This document shows positions 1 through 8,398 of a stretch of DNA of 15,930 bases, in pieces. The notes beneath the pieces are model-generated. The model was not told the origin of the DNA. It saw only the letters and a program-made list of their open reading frames with translations, and did not search any database. The stretch is from Cytauxzoon felis (Eukaryota > Apicomplexa > Aconoidasida > Piroplasmida > Theileriidae), in the NCBI GenBank assembly GCA_020283715.1, contig JAIQCW010000043.1:1-15930 (forward strand), read 5' to 3'. The stretch's first letter is position 1, and each line of letters starts with the position of its first letter. Position numbers and translations under genes: made by a program.

Positions 1-1
1 A

Positions 2-1269
2 GGACCATGCAAACTACAAGAATTACGATCAAAAGTCAATACCGAAAATAACAACTATAACTCCAAATCAACAAACTCACATGATGAATCTTGGAGAAAT
101 CGAAGAAAATCTAAAGTATGTTTGAAATATAATCCATATTCTTTGTACACCTGATGTCCATCTTTTCCATTGCATGGAGCCTCTTCTATTTAGTTCCCCC
201 TCAAACTCCCGTAGATCGTTCTCGGGTATTCCACTTGAGGTCTAATCCAACTCTCTTCGTCTTGCAGACAGCTCTTCTATTTACTTCCCCTTCCAGCTCC
301 CGTAGATCGCTTTCAGGTTCCACTTGAGGTTATAAACCTAATCTCGTCGAGATACGAATAAAGTGACGGAATATATGTTTGTTCGGATATCTCAATGAAT
401 ATTAATTGTGATGAAGTGAGGGTGATAATAATAGATGAAGCGATAGTATCCCTCTTCAATGAAGTATTGACATCAGAAATTCATCCAATAGTCATTGATA
501 TATCTCCATGAGTTTCCCCAGAAATGATGAAATTCCTTCAAATTTTTGAGGTGAAAATGAAACTAGTGGAAAACAGTGATTGAACCTCAAGTGGAGTACC
601 CGTAGCTGATCTCAGGGAAGCGGAGGGGGAAGTAATTAGAAGAGGCACCACGCCTAGTGGTAAAGAGAGGCGTATTGGACCTCGAGTGGAATGGTCATCG
701 GGTGGCCTTCGTATGGATTATTTTAATATTATAATATAGGTATCATCTGAGGTAACAAAGGTTGAGGTACCGGTAGTGAAATCATCGGATATATCATCTA
801 CTGAATTGAAGAAGAGTATTCGTTCGATAGTATCTGAGTTGATATTATCACATGATCCATCAGAATCTACATTATGTGTGACGGAGATGAATTTACCGAA
901 TTCTCGTGATGAAGAGATGTTTAATTTGATATTAATGGATGCAATAGAATTATGTGCAAAAATAACAGCTGTTAAAGAGAGATCATTAGTTACTAAATGG
1001 TTATCGGATTTGTCTGTAAGTAGATCATCGCAACATCATTTAATATCATGGTATGTTATAATAAATTATAATTAATATTAAATAATAATACTTATAGTTT
1101 AAAAGGTTTTGTATTAGATTCAGTTACTGAAAATTGTTATGAAAACATGATAGAAGATTATCCTGTATTACCAAGTTTATTAAATGAATTAATTGGACAT
1201 ATGGAAACTAAATGTTCTGATAATGTCGATTTTCAAAATATACAAAAATATATCAATGGTGAAGCATAA
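2..1269 (+). CDS. eIF4G-like translation initiation factor, 3' end (MA3 domain), partial
   Basis: Last three exons seen: 2-115 (the gene starts before the window), 740-1050 and 1098-1269, stop TAA. The first intron joins phase 0 to phase 0 (RRKSK|VSSEV) and the second restores a TGT codon, so the frame is consistent. The last two exons encode about 160 residues with the alternating helical pattern of an MA3 domain: KKSIRSIVSELILSHDPSES, then a middle helical pair, then LKGFVLDSVTEN and an acidic DYP turn. The upstream piece is Asn/Ser-rich with SWRNRRKSK, as in linkers of eIF4G proteins. In eIF4G the MA3 domain lies C-terminal to MIF4G and helps build the cap-binding complex; the MIF4G part would lie left of the window. 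Intron 1 is 624 bases and holds a dispersed repeat. PDCD4-like or another MIF4G/MA3 protein is possible but less likely. Confidence 0.62.
178..692. repeat. Dispersed modular repeat, copy R1, inside eIF4G-like intron 1
   Basis: Contains forward CCACTTGAGGT anchors at 231 and 320, 89 bases apart. A core of about 250 bases follows (345-580). Inverted anchors (ACCTCAAGTGG, ACCTCGAGTGG) sit at 584 and 679. Anchors at the two ends therefore face each other, giving a foldback, MITE-like shape. The core includes the palindrome TCTCGTCGAGA. The whole stretch matches the reverse complement of 3506-3970 through most of its length. Its right arm (about 581-661) matches 15177-15255 in the same orientation. 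No transposase gene is present. Confidence 0.8.
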
Positions 1270-1392
1270 AAAAAAATTACACATCAATGTCTGAAGTTCA
1301 TTATTTCATCATTAACAATTCATGAAACACCTTTAGACGAACAAGTCTTTTAATTACATTTTTTTCACAACATACATATTCATACCATTTTT

Positions 1393-1757
1393 CCACCCGA
1401 GGTTACATTCCTGACGTCAGCTCTCCACTTGAGGTCCAGTACTATTCATCATTCCACTAGGCGTGGTGCCTCTTCTATTTACTTCCCCTTCCAGCTCCCG
1501 TAGATCGCTTACAGGTTCCACTTGAGGTCCAATCCTACTCTCTTCGTCTTGCAGACAGGTCTTCTATTTACTTCACCTCGACTCCCATGGATTGTCTCGG
1601 ATATTTCGCCACGATCTCCGGGAGTGGCTTTACTCTTTAGAGATAGTTAATTGGAGGAGCTCTCTGCAGGAGAACGCGAGGTTGTAACCTCAGGTGGAGA
1701 GCTGACTGCAAGACGACCTCAAATGTTAAGCTGACGGCAGGATGGACATCAAGTGGA
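1393..1757. repeat. Dispersed modular repeat, copy R2a (intergenic)
   Basis: Anchors CCACCCGAGGT at 1393 and CCACTTGAGGT at 1425 and 1518 are forward; ACCTCAGGTGG at 1687 and ACATCAAGTGG near 1746 are inverted. Segment 1594-1697 read on the minus strand is nearly identical to 15041-15133, which lies in an open coding exon of the channel gene. In this intergenic copy the corresponding frame has a stop codon (TAA after SSN), so here it is non-coding. Segment 1456-1510 shares the CCACTAGGCGTGG module with the right end of R1. Confidence 0.75.
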
Positions 1758-1917
1758 AAGAAAGGAATTAGAGTTGACATTTGTTATTTTAATTTGTTAT
1801 AGAAGAATTTTCCTCGGTCCCCTTGGTGTGAATTATCCATTTGAGGACTTGAGAATCTTATAATGACAATATGTCATATAAACATTGGACAATTGAATAG
1901 AAATTCATAACCCGAAA

Positions 1918-2010
1918 GTGATCTACGGGAACTTGAGGGGGAAGTAATTAGGAGAAGCTGTCTGCAAGACAAGGAGAGGTGGCTGCAACTTCAGGTGGGA
2001 CGCCTAGTGG
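1918..2010 (-). repeat. Degenerate half-copy of the dispersed repeat (R2b)
   Basis: On the minus strand this reads as the repeat unit: a CCACCTGAAGT-like anchor, then CTTGTCTTGCAGACAGCTTC, then AATTACTTCCCCC and CCCGTAGATC. It is more diverged than the other copies and ends beside a CGCCTAGTGG module. Confidence 0.55.
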
Positions 2011-2229
2011 GAATTGAATGGACGAATCTTCTATAGAGACTTCGATATATGTTCATTTGATACATGTATAATTCTAATTTAGGTATATATTTTCAATGTG
2101 TTGTTATAACTGTTGTTATTATGAGATCTGTGTCTATTGTTGAAGCCCCCACGACAGCATTATAAATGACCAATTTTCCAGTAGCTAACGTTAATATTAT
2201 AGTATAAATTTAATTTAATGTATTATATA

Positions 2230-2241
2230 ATGTTTAAATGA
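2230..2241 (+). promoter_or_regulatory. Minimal upstream ORF overlapping the bystin start
   Basis: ATG TTT AAA TGA begins 8 bases before the bystin ATG and its stop overlaps that ATG (ATGA). If the mRNA leader includes position 2230, it would be a three-codon uORF that ends where the main frame starts. That would permit termination-reinitiation. Whether it is transcribed is not known from the sequence. Confidence 0.3.
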
Positions 2242-4644
2242 AGGTTAATAAAAAATCAAATGGAGGTAAAAACTCCAAAAAGGTCAAAAAGGACATTAAT
2301 CGCAATAAGAAGAACAATAAACAGAAGTTGAATGAGGACGAATCTGAAATTTCTGATATTGAAGCGGAGTATTTCGATGATATACCATCGGATATAGCAG
2401 TAAATGTACGTCGTTTATTAAGAGAAGACGATGATGAACATGAAGAGTAGGTATTTAATAATAGAGATTATGATGACTACTAATTGACAAGCATATATCC
2501 TATTTTATTAATGAGGATATTTATAGTATCTGAATCTATAACATTTGATATTTAATATATTTTTTATAGATTTGATGTTGATCCGGGTCTGGAATTTTTA
2601 AAAGATGATCCATTGATTGATTCTAGTATATCGCATATAGGATTTTTACCTGATGATAAAAATATAGTTGATACAACTTTTTTATGGAACAAGTTGAAGG
2701 CAACAACTGAATCGCAATTTGTAGAGGTTTGTTTAATGTTATTATCATTTAATATTAATAGGATACTAATTTGATTAAAATAAAATCAGTATATAATGAA
2801 GTTGGTATATATTTATCTAGATATAAAAGTGGTGGATTACCTAAAGCATTTAAAGTATTACCTAAAATGAAAAATTGGATGACATTATTAGAATGTACTG
2901 TACCCAATAATTGGACACCTAATGCAATGTCTGAAATTACTCATTTATTTGCATCCAATATGAATGAAGCTACGGTATGAATAAGATTTTATTTAATATT
3001 TTTTTAAATATAATTTTATAGGTTGAAATATTTTACACTACAATTCTACTACCATCTATTAGAAAAGATTTAACAAATAAACGTACATTAAATTATCATT
3101 ATTATATGGCATTAAAAAAAGCTATGTTTAAACCTAGTGCATGGTTTAAAGGAATATTATTACCACTTGTACAAGAGGTATGAAATTTCTAATTAAATGA
3201 TGATTGATACTCTGACAGTCTTAATTTTATATGTAGACATTTATTTGTATCGCCCCAGTCTGATTATATATAAAATATATACATTTTAATTATTATTTAG
3301 GGATGTACATATAGAGAAGCATCTATTATCGGTAGTATACTAAAAAAATTATCCATACCCAGATTACATGTTGGAGCATTCATCATCAAAATCTGCAAAT
3401 GTACCAAATGGTTCGGTAGCACCAGCTTTATACTCTCCATCCTACTACAAAAAAAAATCAAATTCCCCAATAAGGTATCTTTAATCTTTATATCTTGAAT
3501 ATACTCCACTTGAGGTTACATCATCCTCTCTTCATCCTGCCGTCAGCTCCTTTTATTTACTTCTCCCTACGCTTCCCTGAGATCAGCTACGGGTTCCATT
3601 TGAGGTCTCCACTTGAGGTCCAATCACTGTTTTCCACTAGTTTCATTTTAGTACCAAAATTTGAAGGAATTTCATCATTTCTGAGGAAACTAATGAAAAT
3701 ATCTCAATGGATATTGGATGTATTTCTAATGTCAATACGTCATTGAAGAGGGATAGTATCGCTTCATCTATTTTTATCATCCTCACTTCATTTCATATTG
3801 TATCACTGAGATATCTCCTTTAACATGAATTCCATCACTTTATTCGTATCTCGTCGAGATTAGATTTATAACCTCAAGTGGAACCTGGAAGCGATCTACG
3901 GGAGCTGGAAGGGGAAATAAATAGAAGAGCTGTCTGCAGGACGAAAGAATAGTTGGATTGGACCTCAGGTGAAATGACTTCGTGTGTAGATGTAGTTGTT
4001 TGTTTATTTAATTATTATTTTAATGATGATTAATGACCATTGTCAGTTCTGCTACTGAACATGATGTTGATAAATGGTCTTATCTGATATTAATTGCAAG
4101 GTCACTCTGATGTTATAATTGTTTTATATATCATCAATTTTCGCTTTGCTAAATTGATTGATCAGATTATTATATGTGGATTATATAGTGACTATATATA
4201 TATCATTATATTAATGATCTACATTAATATATATAGGTGATTTCTGAATGTGTTGGTTATTTCTGTAGATTTGAGGATTATAATGATCAGTTGCCTGTGA
4301 TTTGGCATCAATCATTATATGTTTTCGTATTGAATTATAAAGGTTTGTTAATGTATAGAAGTTTATATTATATGATGACGATTATTTTTATACGCTAGAC
4401 TATTTAGTCTGTGATGCTATAAACAAGTTATCCCTGTCTGACTTTATGATATACAATTTGTATATATTACTATCTTCTGCATATAACGTCGTGTTTACTT
4501 CATATGTCTTCTGTAGGATACTTGAGTAGAGTGGAGGTCGATTCATTGGGGAGGTTATCATCTAATCATAAACACCCGCAAATAACACCACTAATAATGA
4601 AGGAATTATCATGTACAGTTAATGATGTTGTAATTTATATGTAA
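2238..4644 (+). CDS. BYSL: Bystin / Enp1, 40S ribosomal subunit biogenesis factor
   Basis: Exons: 2238-2446, 2570-2726, 2762-2974, 3022-3177, 3301-3474, 4237-4342, 4517-4644; 380 residues. All junctions keep frame. After a Lys-rich then acidic N-terminus, exons 3-7 give the bystin core: [89 protein letters not shown] and [12 protein letters not shown]. Each has an obvious counterpart in human and yeast bystin. The family binds pre-40S particles in the nucleolus and acts in 18S rRNA maturation and export. It is a little shorter than human (about 437 residues), mainly at the N-terminus. The four long introns each contain a box C/D snoRNA-like structure, and intron 5 also carries a repeat. Donor 1 (GTAGGT) is chosen because reading on would hit TAG at 2448. 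Confidence 0.93.
2465..2537 (+). ncRNA. Box C/D snoRNA candidate in bystin intron 1 (U27/snR74-like)
   Basis: C box ATGATGA at 2470-2476, C'-like ATGAGGA at 2511-2517, D box CTGA at 2530-2533. AGAT/ATCT flanks can close a short terminal stem. Bases 2486-2496 (GACAAGCATAT) are perfectly complementary to AUAUGCUUGUC near the 5' end of 18S rRNA. With a degenerate D' (CCTA, 2499-2502) the fifth-base rule points at the A equivalent to yeast 18S A28. From memory that is the target of yeast snR74 and human U27. The host gene is also a 40S assembly factor. The D' box is weak, and the D guide (2518-2529) has no target I recognise. Confidence 0.72.
3192..3268 (+). ncRNA. Box C/D snoRNA candidate in bystin intron 4
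   Basis: C box ATGATGA at 3197-3203 and D box CTGA at 3260-3263, with short A/T flanks able to pair. The guide directly upstream of D, TGTATCGCCCCAG (3246-3258), pairs over 13 bases with the conserved LSU rRNA segment CUGGGGCGGUACA, using one G-U pair. The fifth base before the D box faces the second G of CUGGGG, the predicted 2'-O-methylation site. Another CTGA at 3212 lies too close to the C box to leave a useful D' guide. I recall that yeast snR190 acts near this LSU region, but that is unverified. Confidence 0.75.
3506..3970 (-). repeat. Dispersed modular repeat, copy R3, inside bystin intron 5
   Basis: Inverted full-length copy of R1. Forward anchors CCACTTGAGGT lie at 3506 and 3608, and inverted anchors near 3868 and 3959. 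The left arm (CCTCTCTTCATCCTGCCGTC) and right arm (read on the minus strand as CTTTCGTCCTGCAGACAGC) are diverged versions of one module, giving an imperfect terminal inverted repeat of roughly 80 bases. The core matches R1, including the TCTCGTCGAGA-like palindrome, here TCTCGACGAGA on the minus strand. It explains most of the 762-base intron length. No clear target-site duplication is visible. Confidence 0.82.
4018..4092 (+). ncRNA. Box C/D snoRNA candidate in bystin intron 5 (U38/snR61-like)
   Basis: All four boxes are visible: C ATGATGA 4023-4029, D' CTGA 4055-4058, C' ATGATGT 4061-4067, D CTGA 4084-4087. The D' guide CATTGTCAGTTCTGCT (4038-4053) can pair over 16 bases, two of them G-U, with the LSU rRNA stretch AGCAGAACUGGCGAUG. 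The fifth-base rule selects the A in AGCAGAAC. From memory this is the region methylated under yeast snR61 (25S A1133) and human U38. The D guide (about 4068-4083) has no target I recognise. It lies in the unique part of the intron, right of the repeat. Confidence 0.8.
4366..4448 (+). ncRNA. Box C/D snoRNA candidate in bystin intron 6
   Basis: C box ATGATGA 4372-4378, C'-like GTGATGC 4411-4417, D box CTGA 4438-4441. The guide AGTTATCCCTGT (4426-4437) abuts the D box and is perfectly complementary over 12 bases to ACAGGGAUAACU, the conserved LSU rRNA sequence near the peptidyl-transferase centre. The fifth base points to the second G of the CAGGGA run. I recall yeast snR38 (Gm2815) as the likely counterpart, unverified. 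The terminal stem is imperfect. Confidence 0.78.
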
Positions 4645-4750
4645 ATGTTTAGTTAGTATGGAATTACCTATTCCCCATATGACTGTTTATAGATTCTTTA
4701 AATTATAATAATATAATTGTGCTTTAAATATACTTTTATACTTTATAAAA

Positions 4751-5141
4751 ATGGCGGTCAAGAAAGAAATGAAAAAGGAGTCTTTAAAATCTGGTATTTC
4801 AGGTGAGTTTCATAAGCCGATCATCAACATCATCAATATTCACAGTTGGTTTATCAAGAGGCCATACTGTTACTCCTATACCATTGGTTAGATCTGTTAG
4901 ACCAAGTCGTAGAAAGGGTATGAAAACAAATCGCTCTGCCTTAGTTTCAGAAGTTATACGTGAAGTATGTGGTTTCGCTCCATATGAACGTAACATGATT
5001 GAATTACTCAAGGTTGGATCTGCATCTACACAAAAACGTGCATTTAAATTTGCTAAAAAACGTCTTGGTACCCATAGAAGGGCAAAAGCCAAGTTGAATG
5101 AGATGATGGGTGTAGTGGAAGCACAACGTAAACGTCGTTGA
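4751..5141 (+). CDS. RPL36: 60S ribosomal protein eL36 (RPL36)
   Basis: Two exons, 4751-4802 and 4846-5141, joined across a 43-base GTGAGT...CACAG intron; 115 residues. The splice gives the family's start region, [17 protein letters not shown]. This is followed by [40 protein letters not shown] and a basic C-terminus QRKRR. These match the conserved GLxKG, SPYERR and KRLGTxxRAKxK blocks of eL36. The family is a small basic component of the large subunit. The ATG at 4751 is preceded by an A-run (TATAAAAATGG), a good eukaryotic start context. It follows bystin by 106 bases on the same strand. Confidence 0.95.
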
Positions 5142-5262
5142 TTTATAACACGCTTATAAAATTATTAATTAATATCATTTAATTATATATTTTTATATAA
5201 TAATTATTATATTGAATTTTCATATCGTATACCCTTTTTAATTCTTCAATCCATGTTATATA

Positions 5263-5798
5263 ATGGGTAAGGGTTTGAGGGCTAAATCTAATCGCAGATA
5301 TCGCACCGCGAAACGACATGTAGTAGATGGTATATTTAATTGATTATATAATATAATTTTAATTATCATATAGAGTGTATAGAGGTGCCTCGTACAATTG
5401 AGTCATTTAAGAAGGTACAAATGTTACATAATGGTCAGGATATAACACCTGTAACAAAGGTGAACATGTTTCTATACCCAGGTATATTTCATCTTGTTAT
5501 CCATTTCTTTATATCATATAGATGATAAAGATGCTGTTATACCGCAGAGATTTCCCAAGCCTGCTTTAGATTTACGTTCAAATAATGTACCATACTCTGG
5601 TGAGTTTGTACTGATTGAGTACATTTCACTCTATATTTAGGTATTGCTGGCCCATATAATCGTAGAAAGTATACTGACGATGAACTGATTTCACTGACTA
5701 CATCGATGGAAATTGATGGGAAGAATGTAGAGAGTACTCGTAGAATGAATAAAATCAAGTCTAAAACTGTCAACAAATTTAAAAAGAGAGTAAAATAA
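5263..5798 (+). CDS. Small basic LLPH/YBL028C-like (DUF2423-type) protein, probably nucleolar
   Basis: Four exons: 5263-5329, 5374-5481, 5522-5599, 5641-5798; 136 residues, all junctions in frame (phase 1 each). The N-terminus MGKGLRAKSNRRYRTAKRHV resembles the start of the LLP-homologue/YBL028C family (M-x-K-S/G-L-R-x-K). A middle YPDDKDAVIPQRFPKPALD motif and the VPYSGIAGPYNRRKY block resemble conserved proteins of plants and protists that I recall carrying the same head. The C-terminus is Lys-rich. Members are thought to be nucleolar, linked to 60S biogenesis. It sits 121 bases after eL36 on the same strand and converges on Rpn8. Family assignment rests on remembered motifs, so it is moderately sure; the exon structure is firmer. 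Confidence 0.7.
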
Positions 5799-5829
5799 GT
5801 ATTTGATTATCTTCACTAATTTTCTACCC

Positions 5830-5922
5830 TCATTTATTACCCGATAATTTTATGGTGTTAATAACCCCCTAACCCTCCAATTTCGTTCTTTACCCGATAA
5901 TTTTCCACTGTTATGAACCGCC
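5830..5922. repeat. Imperfect direct duplication between convergent genes
   Basis: TTACCCGATAATTT occurs twice, in the blocks starting near 5835 and 5890. Each is followed by TGTTA, then AACC, then a CCTA-rich tail. The two blocks together fill the 126-base spacer between the LLPH-like stop and the Rpn8 stop. This is probably a local tandem duplication of about 55 bases. Confidence 0.55.
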
Positions 5923-5924
5923 TA

Positions 5925-7147
5925 CTAACTTTCCGCCTTTGTTTCATTTTCCAGCTTTCCATTGTCGTTAGCCAACTTTGTTCCATCTTTATTCGTTAGG
6001 TTATGTCTTTTATTACTGGCCATGTTATTAATGAGGTCATGAAGAGCGATCATTGCACGTATTATACTTCCTAGGTATAGAGTAAGGGTAGTATCATTCA
6101 TGTTAATGGCAAAAGCCTCTAGCAACTCATCATTATCCATAGTTGGGAATAAATTGAAAATATCCTAAAGATTAAAATATTGGAAACATTCCCCATCAAC
6201 TCACCTGTAACATATAAATAATTGTTGGATTAAGAGTAAATGTCCCAGAAATTACACCATTTAGATACTCTACCATCTCACTCAATTTTGAAACCAACGA
6301 CTTCAATGCCCCAATCTTACTCTCTACCTTCTTGGATAACGTCGACGTTGTAGCATTCGTTAAATCCTTTAGCAAATGCTCCAAACCCACCTCTTCCGCT
6401 TCAAATGCTCCTAAAAGGATGAAGATGTTCTATATGAATTCCTTCAACTCACCAACAGAGAATGGAACATGTACAAATGTGCGCCTAAATCTACGATCAC
6501 TTGTAGGCTCCTCTACTGATAGATATGCCTCTATTGGCAATTCATCCTTCTATGAAATAATGATATGAATACATGATTATTCAGCAAACCTGATTAATAT
6601 CGATGATAATATAGATAGGATGTGGACAGTATTTACGATATAACTCATGAATTTCCAGGTCGGCTGGCTTACACTTTGGACCAGTACTATACCAGCCAAT
6701 AACCTTTTCTTTAGCATTAATCTATGAAATATGAATTAATTATAGTATAAGCAATGAAAATTTCACAAATGAGGAACGAATTATAAATGTGGACGACACA
6801 AGAACATAATTTCTTGGAATTCCATAGAATAGACGTACATCAATTCACATCTTTAAGATAATTCAGATTTAACATACCTTTTTGAACATAATAAACATAT
6901 TTTCGTGGTAATTGTGATCAAAGTACCATACTAGAGGGTTTTTATTATCCTCTTCAAAGGGTATAGCATAGGAATTCGTGACATGTACCTCACCATTAAT
7001 AATCTCACCCAGTAAAGTACCTACTACCCTGCGTGATGTACCTTGAGCTGAACGGTTATAGTGATCAACAACTGACAGTAGTACGATAGGATGTACCACG
7101 ACCTTTAAATGAGAACCTTGCATTGAAACTTTATTAATTACATCCAT
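5925..7147 (-). CDS. RPN8: 26S proteasome lid subunit Rpn8 / PSMD7 (MPN domain)
   Basis: Five exons on the minus strand: 7147-6878, 6721-6590, 6549-6453, 6410-6205, 6164-5925; 314 residues, near the family length. The MPN domain starts at about residue 12 with [46 protein letters not shown] and [15 protein letters not shown]. It continues [40 protein letters not shown], then [20 protein letters not shown]. The C-terminal helical part contains [17 protein letters not shown] and [12 protein letters not shown]. It lacks the JAMM zinc motif, as expected: Rpn8 is the structural, inactive partner of Rpn11. GWYSTGP has Ser where yeast and human have His. The first intron is 156 bases, unusually long for this locus. 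The start is shared with a divergent J-protein gene 162 bases away. Confidence 0.95.
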
Positions 7148-7309
7148 TTTTACGATGAAATCTATAATGAAAATTTATTCTACGGATGAATATATAGGAA
7201 TGATACGATGGCAGGCGTTAATGTGCAATCTCATCTATTCTCCCTCTACTAATGTGGGAATGTCATCATATGATTTCAATGTGTAATATTATTCCATTCT
7301 TAAGGGAAG
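7148..7309. promoter_or_regulatory. Shared divergent promoter region, Rpn8 / J protein
   Basis: Only 162 bases separate the two start codons on opposite strands, so both promoters and leaders must lie here. I see no TATA box or specific factor site that I can defend. Confidence 0.4.
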
Positions 7310-8275
7310 ATGACTGAAAACATCAAGTTGTATAGGATTTTAAACGTCGAAAAGAACGCTACTAAGCGGGATATTACGCGAGCTTATCGTATAGCCGCTT
7401 TGAAGACTCATCCAGACAAGCTGTCAAATTTATCAAAAGAGGAGGCTGTATGTTTAATATAATGATCAATCATATAAATATCCATAGGACCAAGCTAAAA
7501 ATAACTTTATTCAATTGCAAAAGGCTTATGAAATACTCAAAGATGATGACAAAAGGAAGAACTATGACCTATATGGTAGACATTTATTATCTCTACACAT
7601 TGACATAACCTTTAGGTTGGGAGGGAGAAGAGAATGAGGCGTTTGTAGCAGCATATGAATTTTATAAGGATCCAATTAAAGAGGAGGATATTGAGTCCTT
7701 TAGCAAGACTTATAAGGATAGTAGATCTGAGGAGGAAGATTTGATTGATTATTATAAGAAGTTAGTCTATCGACTTTATAGATAACTAATTTTTGTATAG
7801 ATACAAAGGAGACTTGACGAATATTTTATTTACAATTCCATTATCTGAGTCCAATGATCTCGACAGGTTCATTAAATTCTACAAGGATAAGATCGCAGCA
7901 AAGGTTAGTTGGGGATCTTTGGTTATGACAATCCTATAGGAACTTGAATCAACTGATTTATTTACAAAGAGTACAGCGTCAAAATCATTAAAGGCTATAA
8001 AGAATAAATACAGCAAATCAACCAATGAGAAGCCTAAAGTGTAAGTTGATTATTAAATATTTATATTCCTTTAGGAGTTATGATGACTTGGCTCAACAAA
8101 TTCTTGTATGTCTGAATATAGTTGTACCCCACCCAAGTATATATTACAGGCCAATCGCAATAAAAGAGCCAATGATTTCTCAAGTCTACTAAACAATCTA
8201 GAGTCGAAGTACAGCAAGAAGGTTTGTTCATGAGAAGGTTGATGATATATATTCGAGTAGAGGCTGAAGAAGTGA
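7310..8275 (+). CDS. DNAJC9-like J-domain histone co-chaperone
   Basis: Eight exons: 7310-7447, 7488-7575, 7616-7760, 7801-7903, 7940-8040, 8075-8105, 8150-8221, 8261-8275; 230 residues. The J domain spans about residues 6-75: [26 protein letters not shown] with the HPD triad at 34-36, then [20 protein letters not shown]. After it come [32 protein letters not shown], and [15 protein letters not shown] near the end. These mirror the human DNAJC9 order, including the KYKGD-type and LxxLExKY blocks. DNAJC9 recruits Hsp70 to histones H3-H4. Introns are 34-44 bases. The last four residues (RLKK) depend on a small final exon; without that splice the protein would end VCS at 8232. Human DNAJC9 is about 260 residues. 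Confidence 0.85.
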
Positions 8276-8398
8276 TGATATGAGGCTGTAATACATCATC
8301 GAGTGGAAGTCGAAGAGGTGAAAGTGAGAGTGCCTTTTTTATAATGGGATTGAAGATATGAAAATCATTTAATGCAAGAGTGCAAGGGGGATAAACTC
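8276..8398. other. Convergent spacer between the J protein and the nucleoporin
   Basis: 123 bases between two stop codons on opposite strands. It is purine-rich on the plus strand and includes CATCGAGTGGAAGTCG, faintly like a repeat anchor. No gene, hairpin terminator or RNA is evident. Confidence 0.4.

Larger units (their letters stand above)
1270..2237. other. Intergenic spacer between the eIF4G-like gene and bystin
   Basis: Nearly 1 kb without a supported gene. From 1393 to 1757 and again around 1918-2010 it holds copies of the dispersed repeat. The stretches 1270-1392, 1758-1917 and 2011-2237 are AT-rich and appear unique. The last of these would contain the bystin promoter and leader, but I recognise no specific promoter motif or RNA gene in it. 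Confidence 0.6.

Noticed and set aside
178..692. CRISPR-like array suggested by regularly spaced repeat anchors
   Set aside because: Nuclear eukaryotic DNA; anchors are short, imperfect, in both orientations, and the spacers are themselves repeated.
3212..3215. CTGA at 3212 as a D' box of the intron 4 snoRNA
   Set aside because: Only 8 bases separate it from the C box, too few for a working guide.
3297..3509. Minus-strand open frame opposite bystin exon 5
   Set aside because: The plus strand encodes the conserved [12 protein letters not shown] bystin block with proper splice sites.
4799..5092. 97-codon open frame on the minus strand opposite eL36
   Set aside because: It is the antisense shadow of a strongly conserved ribosomal protein exon and has no family features.
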